Position numbers and translations under genes: made by a program | NCBI GenBank assembly: GCA_965249965.1 | Contig: OZ252262.1 | Location: 2,294,001-2,358,000 of the forward strand | Length of the DNA: 64,000 nt | From: HXMU1420-13 sp965249965 | GTDB taxonomy: Bacteria > Bacteroidota > Rhodothermia > Balneolales > Balneolaceae | Direction of reading: 5' to 3' | Shown: positions 1 to 8,274 of the stretch, in pieces | How positions within the stretch are numbered: position 1 is the first letter of the stretch | How the letters are laid out: each line of letters opens with the position of its first letter | Notes under the pieces: model-generated | Databases searched by the model: none | What the model was told of the DNA's origin: nothing | What the model saw: only the letters and a program-made list of their open reading frames with translations

Positions 1-56
1 ACAACTGCTACAGTTGTTCTGATAATTCTATCAGCAGTACCCATATTCTTTTTCAT
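1..56 (-). CDS. DUF2892 (YgaP-like) membrane protein, N-terminal fragment
   Basis: Only the first 18 codons lie in the window; the gene runs off the left edge. The visible start, MKKNMGTADRIIRTTVAV, is the characteristic opening of DUF2892 proteins, small two-helix membrane proteins related to the membrane part of YgaP. The molecular role of this family is not established. It lies downstream of a Crp/Fnr-type regulator gene and a perfect CRP-like palindrome at 205-220, so regulation by that protein is a reasonable inference. The family call rests on the N-terminal motif alone. Confidence 0.7.
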   Translation of the reverse strand, partial: MKKNMGTADRIIRTTVAV

Positions 57-69
57 AGATCTATAAATT

Positions 70-168
70 TTAATTGGTGAAATATTGAACCAGTAAAACA
101 ATTCCATAAACGATACTAATGCAAAGTATGCAGCTTATTATCAGTTTTAGGATGTCTTTCTTTTTCAT
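70..168 (-). CDS. possible 32-residue single-helix membrane peptide
   Basis: This short open frame starts with MKKKDILK and continues as one hydrophobic stretch (residues about 8-28, rich in Ile, Leu, Val and Cys) ending in YFTN. A lysine-rich start followed by one membrane helix is typical of small bacterial membrane proteins. It sits 13 bases upstream of the DUF2892 start on the same strand. If the promoter-like arrangement at 171-220 is real, transcription would begin only about three bases before this ATG, so the frame could instead be untranslated leader. I do not recognise a family. Confidence 0.4.
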   Translation of the reverse strand: MKKKDILKLIISCILCISIVYGIVLLVQYFTN

Positions 169-204
169 TGTTTAGATATATTACATCGATTAATTCACTA
201 ATTC

Positions 205-220
205 TGTGACTTTAGTCACA
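205..220. promoter_or_regulatory. CRP-like operator palindrome TGTGACTTTAGTCACA
   Basis: This is a perfect 6-4-6 inverted repeat that fits the E. coli CRP consensus TGTGA-N6-TCACA. It overlaps the stop codon of the Crp/Fnr-type gene and faces the downstream minus-strand genes. A TAATAT hexamer lies at 178-183. If that is the -10 element and transcription starts at 171, the palindrome is centred at -41.5, the classical class II activator position. Binding by the neighbouring regulator is inferred, not shown. Confidence 0.6.
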
Positions 221-845
221 CTTCTAAAATTTTTATCCCAATAGCAGTCGATTCAATTTTACCTTCATTTTCCAGTTTTTTCAACATTCTGCTAATTACC
301 TCTCTTACAGTACCCAATTCGTTTGCAATCTGAGAATGTTTAAGAGCGAGCACATTGGTATGTAATAAAGAGGCTTTTTGTTGTAAATACCTTAATAGGC
401 GATCGTCTAGTTTGTTTATCAGAATGTGCTCGATAGTATCTAGCATTTCAGCATAACGCATATCGTATTGTTCAAAAAACAAGGTATTGAACTGAGGATA
501 ATTTTTAATCCAGTGGGGGAGTACTTCTACAGGTATCAACAATACCGTTGATTCTTCCTCGGTTACAGCATGAATTTTACTGGGTAGATTTTTTAGTCCT
601 GATGAGAAAGACATTACACAACTTTGCTTAGGTTGGATGTAGTACAATAGTAATTCTCTTTCATCGAATCGACTATATACCTTTATTAATCCTTCTAAAA
701 CAATGGGTAACACCTGCACATATTGATGTGCACGTAGCAATTCTGTGCCTTTAGGGAAAGTTTGGATAGTTGCTTTCTCGATAGCAACATCAATTAATTC
801 TGCGGGTAGAAAATTTAACTGCTTCTTAATATCAGATTTAATCAT
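216..845 (-). CDS. Crp/Fnr-family transcriptional regulator
   Basis: 209 residues: an N-terminal cyclic-nucleotide-binding-like beta-roll (about 10-125), a dimerisation helix (about 125-155) and a C-terminal winged helix (about 165-205). The recognition helix reads TVREVISRMLKKLE, giving Arg181, Glu182 and Arg186. That R-E-x-x-x-R spacing matches the CRP residues that read TGTGA; Ser185 corresponds to the FNR serine. Only one cysteine (Cys76) is present, so an FNR-type 4Fe-4S cluster is unlikely. Its ATG overlaps the end of the upstream PIG-L gene by eight bases, implying co-transcription. The effector (cAMP, haem/NO or other) cannot be read from the sequence. Confidence 0.85.
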   Translation of the reverse strand: MIKSDIKKQLNFLPAELIDVAIEKATIQTFPKGTELLRAHQYVQVLPIVLEGLIKVYSRFDERELLLYYIQPKQSCVMSFSSGLKNLPSKIHAVTEEESTVLLIPVEVLPHWIKNYPQFNTLFFEQYDMRYAEMLDTIEHILINKLDDRLLRYLQQKASLLHTNVLALKHSQIANELGTVREVISRMLKKLENEGKIESTAIGIKILEV

Positions 846-1737
846 CTGCTAAATCTTTGGATATTTTCTTTTCAGAAAAATACTGGCGACCTAACCAGGA
901 ATTATGGGTATCGTCCCAGGTGGAATAATGTCCAAAATCCGATATTCCAGAAATAGTGGCTCCCCAGGTTCCTACGCTCAATTGATAGTCGCGGGGAAAA
1001 ACATTCATCGGCAGATTATTGGTGTAGTATTCCACATAACTAAAAAGGGTATAAGGCATTTTATCCTTCATAATTTTTTGAACCAGCTTTGAACTATTGA
1101 TATGATCGGAGTGGTCTTCCGGATTCTTTGTGGAATCAATTTCGGCTACATGAACATGAAGAGGGTGTTGAAAGGAAGGTTCAGGTATTAACTCTTTCAG
1201 CACCGCTTCCAAATCACTTAAAGAATAAGTATTTAAACTATCTACCGTATTGATAGTTAATTTCTCTCCGGAAAGGATTTTTCTAACACTTTCGTAATTA
1301 TGGCGCACATACCCATTGCCATCAAAGTTGCCATCGGGTAATCGCAAAAAATATGCTGTGATGTTCCTGTAATGATATCCATTTACAGTAAATCCATTGA
1401 TGACATGCGCAGAATCAATGGGTTTTTCTTTGAAGTTTTCTCGTGGAAAAGCAGCTTTCACTAAAAATCGAAGCGCCCGTTTACTGCCTTCTTCACGGGC
1501 TAAAGTGTACTGATTATATTCCATACCATGACCCGCATCCCCCGCTGTGATGTGCAGAAAGATCAGAGTATGATTCGAATCTGCTGCTGCATGAAAAGCA
1601 TTCGGGTTCATAAAAAGTTGCCAATCATCAGGATGGGCAGTTACAAAAACTGAATTAGGTTGTGCAACAACAGAATGTATTGATAATGCTATCACCAAAA
1701 GAAGGGATGCATGTATAAGTAGGTTTCTATTCTTCAT
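838..1737 (-). CDS. secreted PIG-L family deacetylase
   Basis: 299 residues. A signal peptide (residues about 1-25, ending VVAQ) is followed by the PIG-L zinc/catalytic motif TAHPDDWQ (His35, Asp37, Asp38), and a second histidine-rich metal/catalytic segment appears as EDHSDHINS. PIG-L enzymes remove acyl groups, usually N-acetyl from amino sugars or related conjugates. The export signal suggests a periplasmic or surface substrate, unlike the cytoplasmic BshB1 at 8275-8997. It overlaps the Crp/Fnr-type gene by eight bases. The actual substrate is unknown. Confidence 0.8.
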   Translation of the reverse strand: MKNRNLLIHASLLLVIALSIHSVVAQPNSVFVTAHPDDWQLFMNPNAFHAAADSNHTLIFLHITAGDAGHGMEYNQYTLAREEGSKRALRFLVKAAFPRENFKEKPIDSAHVINGFTVNGYHYRNITAYFLRLPDGNFDGNGYVRHNYESVRKILSGEKLTINTVDSLNTYSLSDLEAVLKELIPEPSFQHPLHVHVAEIDSTKNPEDHSDHINSSKLVQKIMKDKMPYTLFSYVEYYTNNLPMNVFPRDYQLSVGTWGATISGISDFGHYSTWDDTHNSWLGRQYFSEKKISKDLADD

Positions 1738-1884
1738 GAGGTCGAAGGTATTTCAAAAATCAATGATAATAAACCAAAAGCAGAAGATCGGCTTACAAGA
1801 ATTGACTTCAAATTTTGCCAGAAAAGCGCTACCATAGAATATTATCAAGATTGAGTTTAATCCTTTTCAAAAATCATTGAGTGA

Positions 1885-3648
1885 ATGAAAACGCACTTTG
1901 AACTGAACGAAGTTACTCGAAAGTTACCCAAGCATTTACACAAGTTTATTGTTCGTCAGCCGTATGAAGAGTACACACCACAGAATCAGGCGGTGTGGCG
2001 TTATGTGATGCGAATGAACGTAGATTATCTCAGCAAAGTAGCTCACGGATCATACCAGGATGGATTAAAAAAAACGGGTATTTATGTAGATCACATCCCA
2101 AGAATGGAAGGGATGAATCGAATTTTGAAAGAAATAGGGTGGGCTGCAGTATCTGTAGACGGATTTATCCCACCAAACGCATTTATGGAATTTCAAGCAT
2201 ACAATGTGCTTGTTATTGCCAGCGAAATGCGCACTATCAATCACATTGAGTATACACCGGCACCAGATATTATTCACGAAGCAGCTGGTCATGCTCCTAT
2301 TATTGCCAACCCCGAGTATGCCGAATATTTGCGTCGATTTGGAGAAATTGGTAGTAAAGCAATTTCATCTTCCAAAGATTATGAAATGTATGAGGCTATA
2401 CGATTGCTTTCCATTTTGAAGGAAGATCCAAATTCAACCGAGGAAGAAATCGCCGAGGCTCAGGAAAAAGTGGAGTTTTTACAGGATAATATGGGCGAAT
2501 TGTCGGAAATGGCGATGATTAGAAACCTGCATTGGTGGACGGTAGAATACGGCTTGATTGGTGAGCTAGAGCATCCAAAAATCTATGGAGCCGGATTATT
2601 ATCATCCATTGGCGAAAGTAAATGGTGCATGCAGTCGGGAGTTAAGAAAGTCCCGTATTCTCTGGATGCTGCCTATCAAAATTTTGATATAACTAAGCCA
2701 CAACCTCAATTATTTGTTACCCCAGATTTTGCCTATTTGAGTCTCGTTCTCGAGGAATTCGCAAATACAATGGCATTGAGGACAGGTGGCGCAAAAGGTG
2801 TAGAAAAATTAATTGATTCTGGGAGTTTAGGAACAATTGAGTTAAGTACCGGTCTGCAAATATCAGGAGTGTTTACCAAGCTGATTAAAGACGAAAAAGG
2901 AAAAGTTGATTACATCCAAACAACCGGACCAACTGCTCTTGCAAATCGAGATAAAGAATTGATTGGACATGGAACCAATGTTCATTCGGATGGTTTTGGG
3001 AGTCCGGTTGGGCATTTAAAAGGAATTAATTTGCCGATCGAAGACATGGCTCCTCGTGATTTAGATGCTTACGGAATTTATGAAGGTAAAACGGTTAAAC
3101 TTGAATTTGAAAGTGGAGTAATTGTTGAAGGAAAAGTTGTAACTGGCACAAGAGATTTACGCGGTAAAATACTTCTTATAACGTTCGAAGATTGCCTGGT
3201 AACCTATTTTGATCAGGTTTTATTTAAACCGGAATGGGGGGTGTACGATATGGCCATAGGCAAGGAAGTGGTTTCGGCGTATGCGGGCTCTGCGGATGTG
3301 AGTTCTTTTGGTGAAATTGGGAAAGTTTCAGAAACTAAGACACACAAAATCCAATATTCAGATAAAGACAAAGCCCTTTATAAACTTTATGCAACCGTTC
3401 GGGAAATTCGTGAATCTAAAAATATAGATTCAGCTACTCTTCAAGCAATCTTCAATCAAATTCAATCTGAGTATTCAAGCGATTGGCTCCTTACGCTTGA
3501 AATGTACGAGTTGGGGTATAACTTTGACTTAGATCTTCAAGATGAATTGCTACAATATCTTAAGCAGTTACAATCCAACGAGAGCCTGAGCAAATTGATC
3601 AAAAACGGACTTGAGTTGATTCAGAAAAGCGAAGTATTAAATCCCTGA
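1885..3648 (+). CDS. aromatic amino acid hydroxylase (phenylalanine 4-monooxygenase type), long form
   Basis: 587 residues. The N-terminal part of about 330 residues is a biopterin-dependent aromatic amino acid hydroxylase. The iron facial triad is visible as HEAAGH (His131, His136) and Glu221 in WWTVEYGL. The family uses O2 and tetrahydropterin to convert Phe to Tyr, or related reactions. About 250 further residues follow, with a small beta-rich segment near 400-445 and a helical end. Ordinary bacterial PhhA is about 260-300 residues; long forms are known in Bacteroidota. It stands alone on the plus strand and converges on a histidine kinase gene with four bases between stop codons. Substrate preference cannot be read from sequence. 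Confidence 0.88.
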   Translation: MKTHFELNEVTRKLPKHLHKFIVRQPYEEYTPQNQAVWRYVMRMNVDYLSKVAHGSYQDGLKKTGIYVDHIPRMEGMNRILKEIGWAAVSVDGFIPPNAFMEFQAYNVLVIASEMRTINHIEYTPAPDIIHEAAGHAPIIANPEYAEYLRRFGEIGSKAISSSKDYEMYEAIRLLSILKEDPNSTEEEIAEAQEKVEFLQDNMGELSEMAMIRNLHWWTVEYGLIGELEHPKIYGAGLLSSIGESKWCMQSGVKKVPYSLDAAYQNFDITKPQPQLFVTPDFAYLSLVLEEFANTMALRTGGAKGVEKLIDSGSLGTIELSTGLQISGVFTKLIKDEKGKVDYIQTTGPTALANRDKELIGHGTNVHSDGFGSPVGHLKGINLPIEDMAPRDLDAYGIYEGKTVKLEFESGVIVEGKVVTGTRDLRGKILLITFEDCLVTYFDQVLFKPEWGVYDMAIGKEVVSAYAGSADVSSFGEIGKVSETKTHKIQYSDKDKALYKLYATVREIRESKNIDSATLQAIFNQIQSEYSSDWLLTLEMYELGYNFDLDLQDELLQYLKQLQSNESLSKLIKNGLELIQKSEVLNP

Positions 3649-3652
3649 TTCG

Positions 3653-4897
3653 CTAATTAATTGAAGACATATCGAATGAAAATTCAAATTCATAGCCTAC
3701 TTTAAAATTAGCTTCAAAGGTAGCATCAATCTGTTGAAGCAAAGAATCAATTAGTGTGGTACCTAATGACTCTTTTGGGTCGTACGAATCTTCTGCAATT
3801 CCTTTTCCATTATCTCTGTAAGTGATTATCACCTTATTTCCCGTTTTGGCAGCACTAATTATAATAGTAGGGTCACTTATACTTTCATCAAAGGCATGTT
3901 TGAGTGAATTAGTGATTAATTCATTAAGGATGATCCCAATTGGTACCCCATAGTTTAGATCAATAAAATCTAGATCCACATCGTTCTTAAATGTGACCTC
4001 TTTCTTTTGATTACTTAAGCTATTTAAATGAATGTTTACTAATTCCTGGATGTAGATATTGAAGTCGATTTTGCTGAAGTCATCCGATTGATAGAGTAAT
4101 TCATGTACCTTGGCAATACTCATTATTCGGTGCATACTTTTTGTAAGTATATTTTGCACGTACTGGTCGTCAACAGCTGTTGATTGTAGATTTAATAACC
4201 CTGAAACTACAGCCAGATTATTTTTAACGCGGTGATGAATTTCCTGGAGTAATACGTCTTTTTCTTTAATGTTTTGTTCAAGCTCTTTATCACGTTTTTG
4301 GATGCTATCATTCGATTTTTTTAGCTGTAAAAAGCTTAGTGTCATAGAATTATTAAAAGAATGAACAAATATCGAAAGTATAAAAGCTACAAGCGTAATT
4401 GTTGATATTGAGTTAATCCAAGCGGAAGTTGTGTTCTCTTCAGGTAAAATTGCATCAGAGGTGATAATTCCATTTATCATTGCGTATGCAATTATAGTGT
4501 AAGAAATGAGAATACCGATGATTAAAATAATAGCTGTCCGGACGTTAAAAACCAGTACAGTTAAAAAGGGAATTAACACCATAAGCACCTGATCGGTTGA
4601 CCCGGAGCCATTTTCCAGTAAATCGTTTATAAACATGAAAAAAATAAAAGCAATGATAATAATTGCTTTCAGAGAAACATCGATTTTATGGCGAGTAAAA
4701 TATAAACTGAGTAAAGCAATAAGTGAGAAGAGATCGCCATAGAAATCAAAATTGAATTCTAACGTTGATAATGGAAAAATGGAGATTAGGAGTACAATGA
4801 AGCCAAGAATAGTTCCAAATAATAAAAAGCGATCTATTAAGTTACTTTTTAACTCATCGATAGATTTTGTCTCGCTATACGCTGATCGTCCTTCCAA
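3653..4897 (-). CDS. membrane sensor histidine kinase, HisKA_2 type (first of three paralogs)
   Basis: 414 residues from the chosen TTG start. Six predicted membrane helices (about 15-180) are followed by a short coiled linker, a HisKA_2 dimerisation domain with the phosphoacceptor motif EIHHRVKNN (second His is residue 222) and a HATPase_c domain with NELITNSLKHAF and a glycine-rich DNGKGI. No ATG opens the frame. The TTG at 4897 has AGAGG seven bases upstream and gives the same length as the next paralog; a TTG at 4930 is the alternative. There is no receiver domain and no response regulator nearby. The input signal is unknown. Confidence 0.85.
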   Translation of the reverse strand: MEGRSAYSETKSIDELKSNLIDRFLLFGTILGFIVLLISIFPLSTLEFNFDFYGDLFSLIALLSLYFTRHKIDVSLKAIIIIAFIFFMFINDLLENGSGSTDQVLMVLIPFLTVLVFNVRTAIILIIGILISYTIIAYAMINGIITSDAILPEENTTSAWINSISTITLVAFILSIFVHSFNNSMTLSFLQLKKSNDSIQKRDKELEQNIKEKDVLLQEIHHRVKNNLAVVSGLLNLQSTAVDDQYVQNILTKSMHRIMSIAKVHELLYQSDDFSKIDFNIYIQELVNIHLNSLSNQKKEVTFKNDVDLDFIDLNYGVPIGIILNELITNSLKHAFDESISDPTIIISAAKTGNKVIITYRDNGKGIAEDSYDPKESLGTTLIDSLLQQIDATFEANFKVGYEFEFSFDMSSIN

Positions 4898-5042
4898 CTT
4901 CCTTCCTCTTATTCTATTATCATTATACAATAGATGAATTATCGTCTCAAATCAAAAAAATGAATGCATATTAATAATCAACCAGGTATTAAGAATTCGA
5001 AAAAAACAGATGTTTATTTCTTTGTACGTGAATTACTTATGA

Positions 5043-6287
5043 TCAAATGGCAGAAGTTGTAAAGAAAAAACTAAGTTTAAATTGATTATTCAGGTCATAC
5101 TCATAGCTTGCTTCGATTTGATCCAGTAGAGATTTAATGAGTGTAAAACCCAAACTTTCTGTTAGTGCTTCTTCAAAATTTAGGATACCTACCCCATTAT
5201 CGGCATACTCTACAAATACCGTATCGTTTATTTTTTTTATGCTGATTCTGATTTCCGGAATATGATATTCCCCAATAAATGCATGTTTGAGGGAATTAGT
5301 AATCAATTCATTAAATATGATTCCAAGCGGAACCCCGTAATTGATGTCAATATGCTCGAGTTCAATAGAATTCTTAAACAATTGCTCTTCTGATTTAGAG
5401 AGGCTTTGTAGATGAATGGTCGATAGCTCTTCAACATATTTATGCAGGTTGATCATGCTAAAATCATCAGATTGGTACAGTAATTCATGCACCTTGGCAA
5501 TCGACATAATTCGATGTATGCTTTTTGATAATGCGTTTTTTACATACTGATCGTCAATGTTTGATGATTGTAGATTTAATAATCCAGAAACCACGGCCAA
5601 GTTATTTTTAACACGATGATGAATTTCCTGAAGCATCACGTTTTTTTCCGATAAAGATTTTTCCAATTTATTATCTCTGTCGGCAAGTTCAATATTTGCA
5701 TTTTGTAGCTTTTCAATCATTTGATCAACCGACAAATTGTACCGTTTTACGAATAAACTTATGATGATAGAAATCATCAAAATGGTACTAATATTTAGAA
5801 ACCAGTCTGTAAGGCTAAATTCATTATTAACATAATCTATTGCTTCAAATAATTCGTTTAAATATGCAAAGGCAATAATCATATATATAAGAATACCACA
5901 TAAAAAAGTGAGTATTGTGGTTCTTAAACTAAATGCGAGAATTGATATGAAGGGTATCAGTATGATGAGCGAAACTCCGGTGGCGTATACATGGTTTTCA
6001 ATTACATCGCTTGTAAAAGCAATTAACAGTAATAAAATGACAACCTTAGCCTTGGTTTCTAACGTAAATCGATGTCGGAATCCATAGATACCAAATACTA
6101 GTACTTGTATAAAAACATCAATAAAAAAATCGGAGTTCAGATATGAATGTTGCCAGGGAAAGAGTGATATAACAAAAATTATCAGACCCAGAATTGCACC
6201 GATCAGGATAAACTGATCTATCAGTTGATTTTTAATCTCTCTAATACTTTCTGTATTACTACTAATATTTAATTTGCCAGTATCCAT
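5043..6287 (-). CDS. membrane sensor histidine kinase, HisKA_2 type (second of three paralogs)
   Basis: 414 residues with the same plan as its neighbours: six membrane helices (about 22-183), a coiled linker (190-218), EIHHRVKNN with the phosphoacceptor His224, and a HATPase_c domain carrying NELITNSLKHAF and DNGVGI. The HisKA_2 block through the sequence for LHKYVEEL is nearly identical to the first paralog, whereas the membrane domain is clearly diverged. This pattern fits an old duplication with diversified input. About 145 bases separate it from the first kinase gene. There is no soluble sensor domain, so signal detection is probably within or at the membrane. Confidence 0.87.
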   Translation of the reverse strand: MDTGKLNISSNTESIREIKNQLIDQFILIGAILGLIIFVISLFPWQHSYLNSDFFIDVFIQVLVFGIYGFRHRFTLETKAKVVILLLLIAFTSDVIENHVYATGVSLIILIPFISILAFSLRTTILTFLCGILIYMIIAFAYLNELFEAIDYVNNEFSLTDWFLNISTILMISIIISLFVKRYNLSVDQMIEKLQNANIELADRDNKLEKSLSEKNVMLQEIHHRVKNNLAVVSGLLNLQSSNIDDQYVKNALSKSIHRIMSIAKVHELLYQSDDFSMINLHKYVEELSTIHLQSLSKSEEQLFKNSIELEHIDINYGVPLGIIFNELITNSLKHAFIGEYHIPEIRISIKKINDTVFVEYADNGVGILNFEEALTESLGFTLIKSLLDQIEASYEYDLNNQFKLSFFFTTSAI

Positions 6288-6581
6288 TTAGTCCATGAAA
6301 CTGTTTTATTCTTTCATTTTCAAGTTAGCACTGCAACACATTTGTTTTATTCTAACAATCATTCTCGACATCAATAAGGCATTCTAAGTCTTGACTATAA
6401 TTTCCAGCGATTTAAGCCGACACTCATAAATCAATTCTATACGTAACCAATTGATTCTTTTTTAAAACCCTACTTGTCTCTTGTTCAAATAGTCTGTAAC
6501 GAAATAATAGGCTTGCAGTGCTGCTTAATGGTAGTGTATTCCTGTTTTTATGTAAAGGAGCAGCAATCCAATGGTTTACTT

Positions 6582-8186
6582 TTAATTTGTTACCGGAATA
6601 GAAGCTTCGCTGATTTCGGCTGGGAATGTGAAAGTTAGCTTAAATTTATTGAGAGTATCGTATTCAAACGTAGCTTCAATTTGCTGCATGAGCGATTGAA
6701 TGAGTGTGAACCCTAAACTTTTTGATGAAGCTGTTTCGAAATCTTCAATGCCTACACCATTATCCTGATACATAACTTTAAACTCGTCATCTATCAAACG
6801 AACTGAGATGTCGATGCGATTTCCTGCTTCTCCATTAAATCCGTATTTAATCGAATTTGTAATTAATTCATTAAAAATTATCCCAAGTGGTACCCCATGA
6901 TTTATACTTATAAATTCGATATCAATATCGGTTTTAAATTGAATTGACTTTTCGTCCTGATTCATGCTATCCAGAATTATCGTTGATAGTTCTTTGACAT
7001 ATCTATCAAATGGAATCCGGTTGAAATTTTGCGATTCATAAAGCATTTCATGCACCTTTGCGATACTCATAATCCTGTTGGTGCTTTTTTCAAGAATAAA
7101 CTTACTGTTCGGGTCATTTATGTTAAATGATTGGAGAGATAGAAGTCCAGAAACGATCGCAAGATTGTTTTTCACCCGGTGATGAATTTCCTGAAGTAGC
7201 ACAGTTTTCTCTTCCATGCTATTTTTAATGATTTCATCGGTTCTAATTTTTTCAGTTATGTTTTCTGTAACTACAAGTATTTGATCAATTTCACCTTTAT
7301 GGTTTTCGAATGGGAGGATTTTGTAAAGCAAATGTTCATTTTCAAAAACCTGATGTTCTATTTGTGGGGATCCGTTAAAAGCTAATCGATAGGCTTTTTC
7401 CATCTTAGCAACGTTTTCATCACCGAATATTTTAAGAGTATCAAGGGCATTAATTCCTATATAATCACTAGGATTAAGATTCCACTTACTGTATTCACTT
7501 CCATCGGTGTATTTGATAGTTAAATCTTTACCTATTACAGTTAAGGTAGTTAATGGAATATTTTTTGTGATTGCCGATAAGAGCGATTCTCGTGCAACCG
7601 ATTCATTTTTTTGGGACTCAAGGTCTTTAATTAGCTTGTATACAGTTAGATGAAATCGGTTAAGAAAAAGAGTGATCATCACGGTTACAACAGATAAAAC
7701 CAGCGCAACTTCTACCCATCTAAAAAAAGAATCATTAGAGGCATCATAGAAATTGGAAGTTACAGTTCCACTAATAAACAAATATCCGATTATAAGGTAG
7801 ATTCCTATAGAAGCGACGTATAAACAAACTGTGACCCAAAAATTATAAACTAATATCGATAGAAATGGGATAAGTACAATTAGAACAGTATCTGGTGTTT
7901 CAAGCCCATTTTCGAATACATCAGATATATAGATAATAAATAATATCGCAATGATGATATTCGATTTAAACATCAGGTTTAACTTCGTTCGGAAGAAGTA
8001 AGTAAAAAGCAGCGTGCTTAAGCCTATTACATCGAAATAAAAATCGGCATTAATAAGGTCTGTACTGAAGGGGAACAAAGAGCTGAAAAACGTTAGTATT
8101 CCAAAAACGGTACCCGCCCCAAGGATACTATCTACCAGCCGATTTTTAATCGCCTCGACATTTCGAATGTTCACTGATTTTTCCAT
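6582..8186 (-). CDS. membrane sensor histidine kinase with PAS domain, HisKA_2 type (third paralog)
   Basis: 534 residues. The same membrane domain (about 15-185) and kinase core occur as in the two downstream genes, but about 110 residues are inserted between them (about 200-310). This insert reads as a PAS sensor domain: ITKNIPLTTLTVIGKDLTI at its start and ILVVTENITEK at its end. EIHHRVKNN follows with phosphoacceptor His336, then HATPase_c with NELITNSIKYGF and DNGVGI. A gap of 294 bases with no recognisable gene separates it from the second kinase. It may respond to a cytoplasmic ligand as well as a membrane signal. Confidence 0.87.
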   Translation of the reverse strand: MEKSVNIRNVEAIKNRLVDSILGAGTVFGILTFFSSLFPFSTDLINADFYFDVIGLSTLLFTYFFRTKLNLMFKSNIIIAILFIIYISDVFENGLETPDTVLIVLIPFLSILVYNFWVTVCLYVASIGIYLIIGYLFISGTVTSNFYDASNDSFFRWVEVALVLSVVTVMITLFLNRFHLTVYKLIKDLESQKNESVARESLLSAITKNIPLTTLTVIGKDLTIKYTDGSEYSKWNLNPSDYIGINALDTLKIFGDENVAKMEKAYRLAFNGSPQIEHQVFENEHLLYKILPFENHKGEIDQILVVTENITEKIRTDEIIKNSMEEKTVLLQEIHHRVKNNLAIVSGLLSLQSFNINDPNSKFILEKSTNRIMSIAKVHEMLYESQNFNRIPFDRYVKELSTIILDSMNQDEKSIQFKTDIDIEFISINHGVPLGIIFNELITNSIKYGFNGEAGNRIDISVRLIDDEFKVMYQDNGVGIEDFETASSKSLGFTLIQSLMQQIEATFEYDTLNKFKLTFTFPAEISEASIPVTN

Positions 8187-8274
8187 AAAACCTAAAGCTC
8201 CTTACAAGGCAAAGATATATTGCCGAAATCAATAGTTATATCGGCTGTTTTGAAGAAAAATCAAGAAGTGAATA

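Noticed and set aside
3653..8186. assembly duplication as the cause of the three similar kinase genes
   Set aside because: The copies differ throughout their membrane domains and in length; only the kinase motif block is nearly identical.
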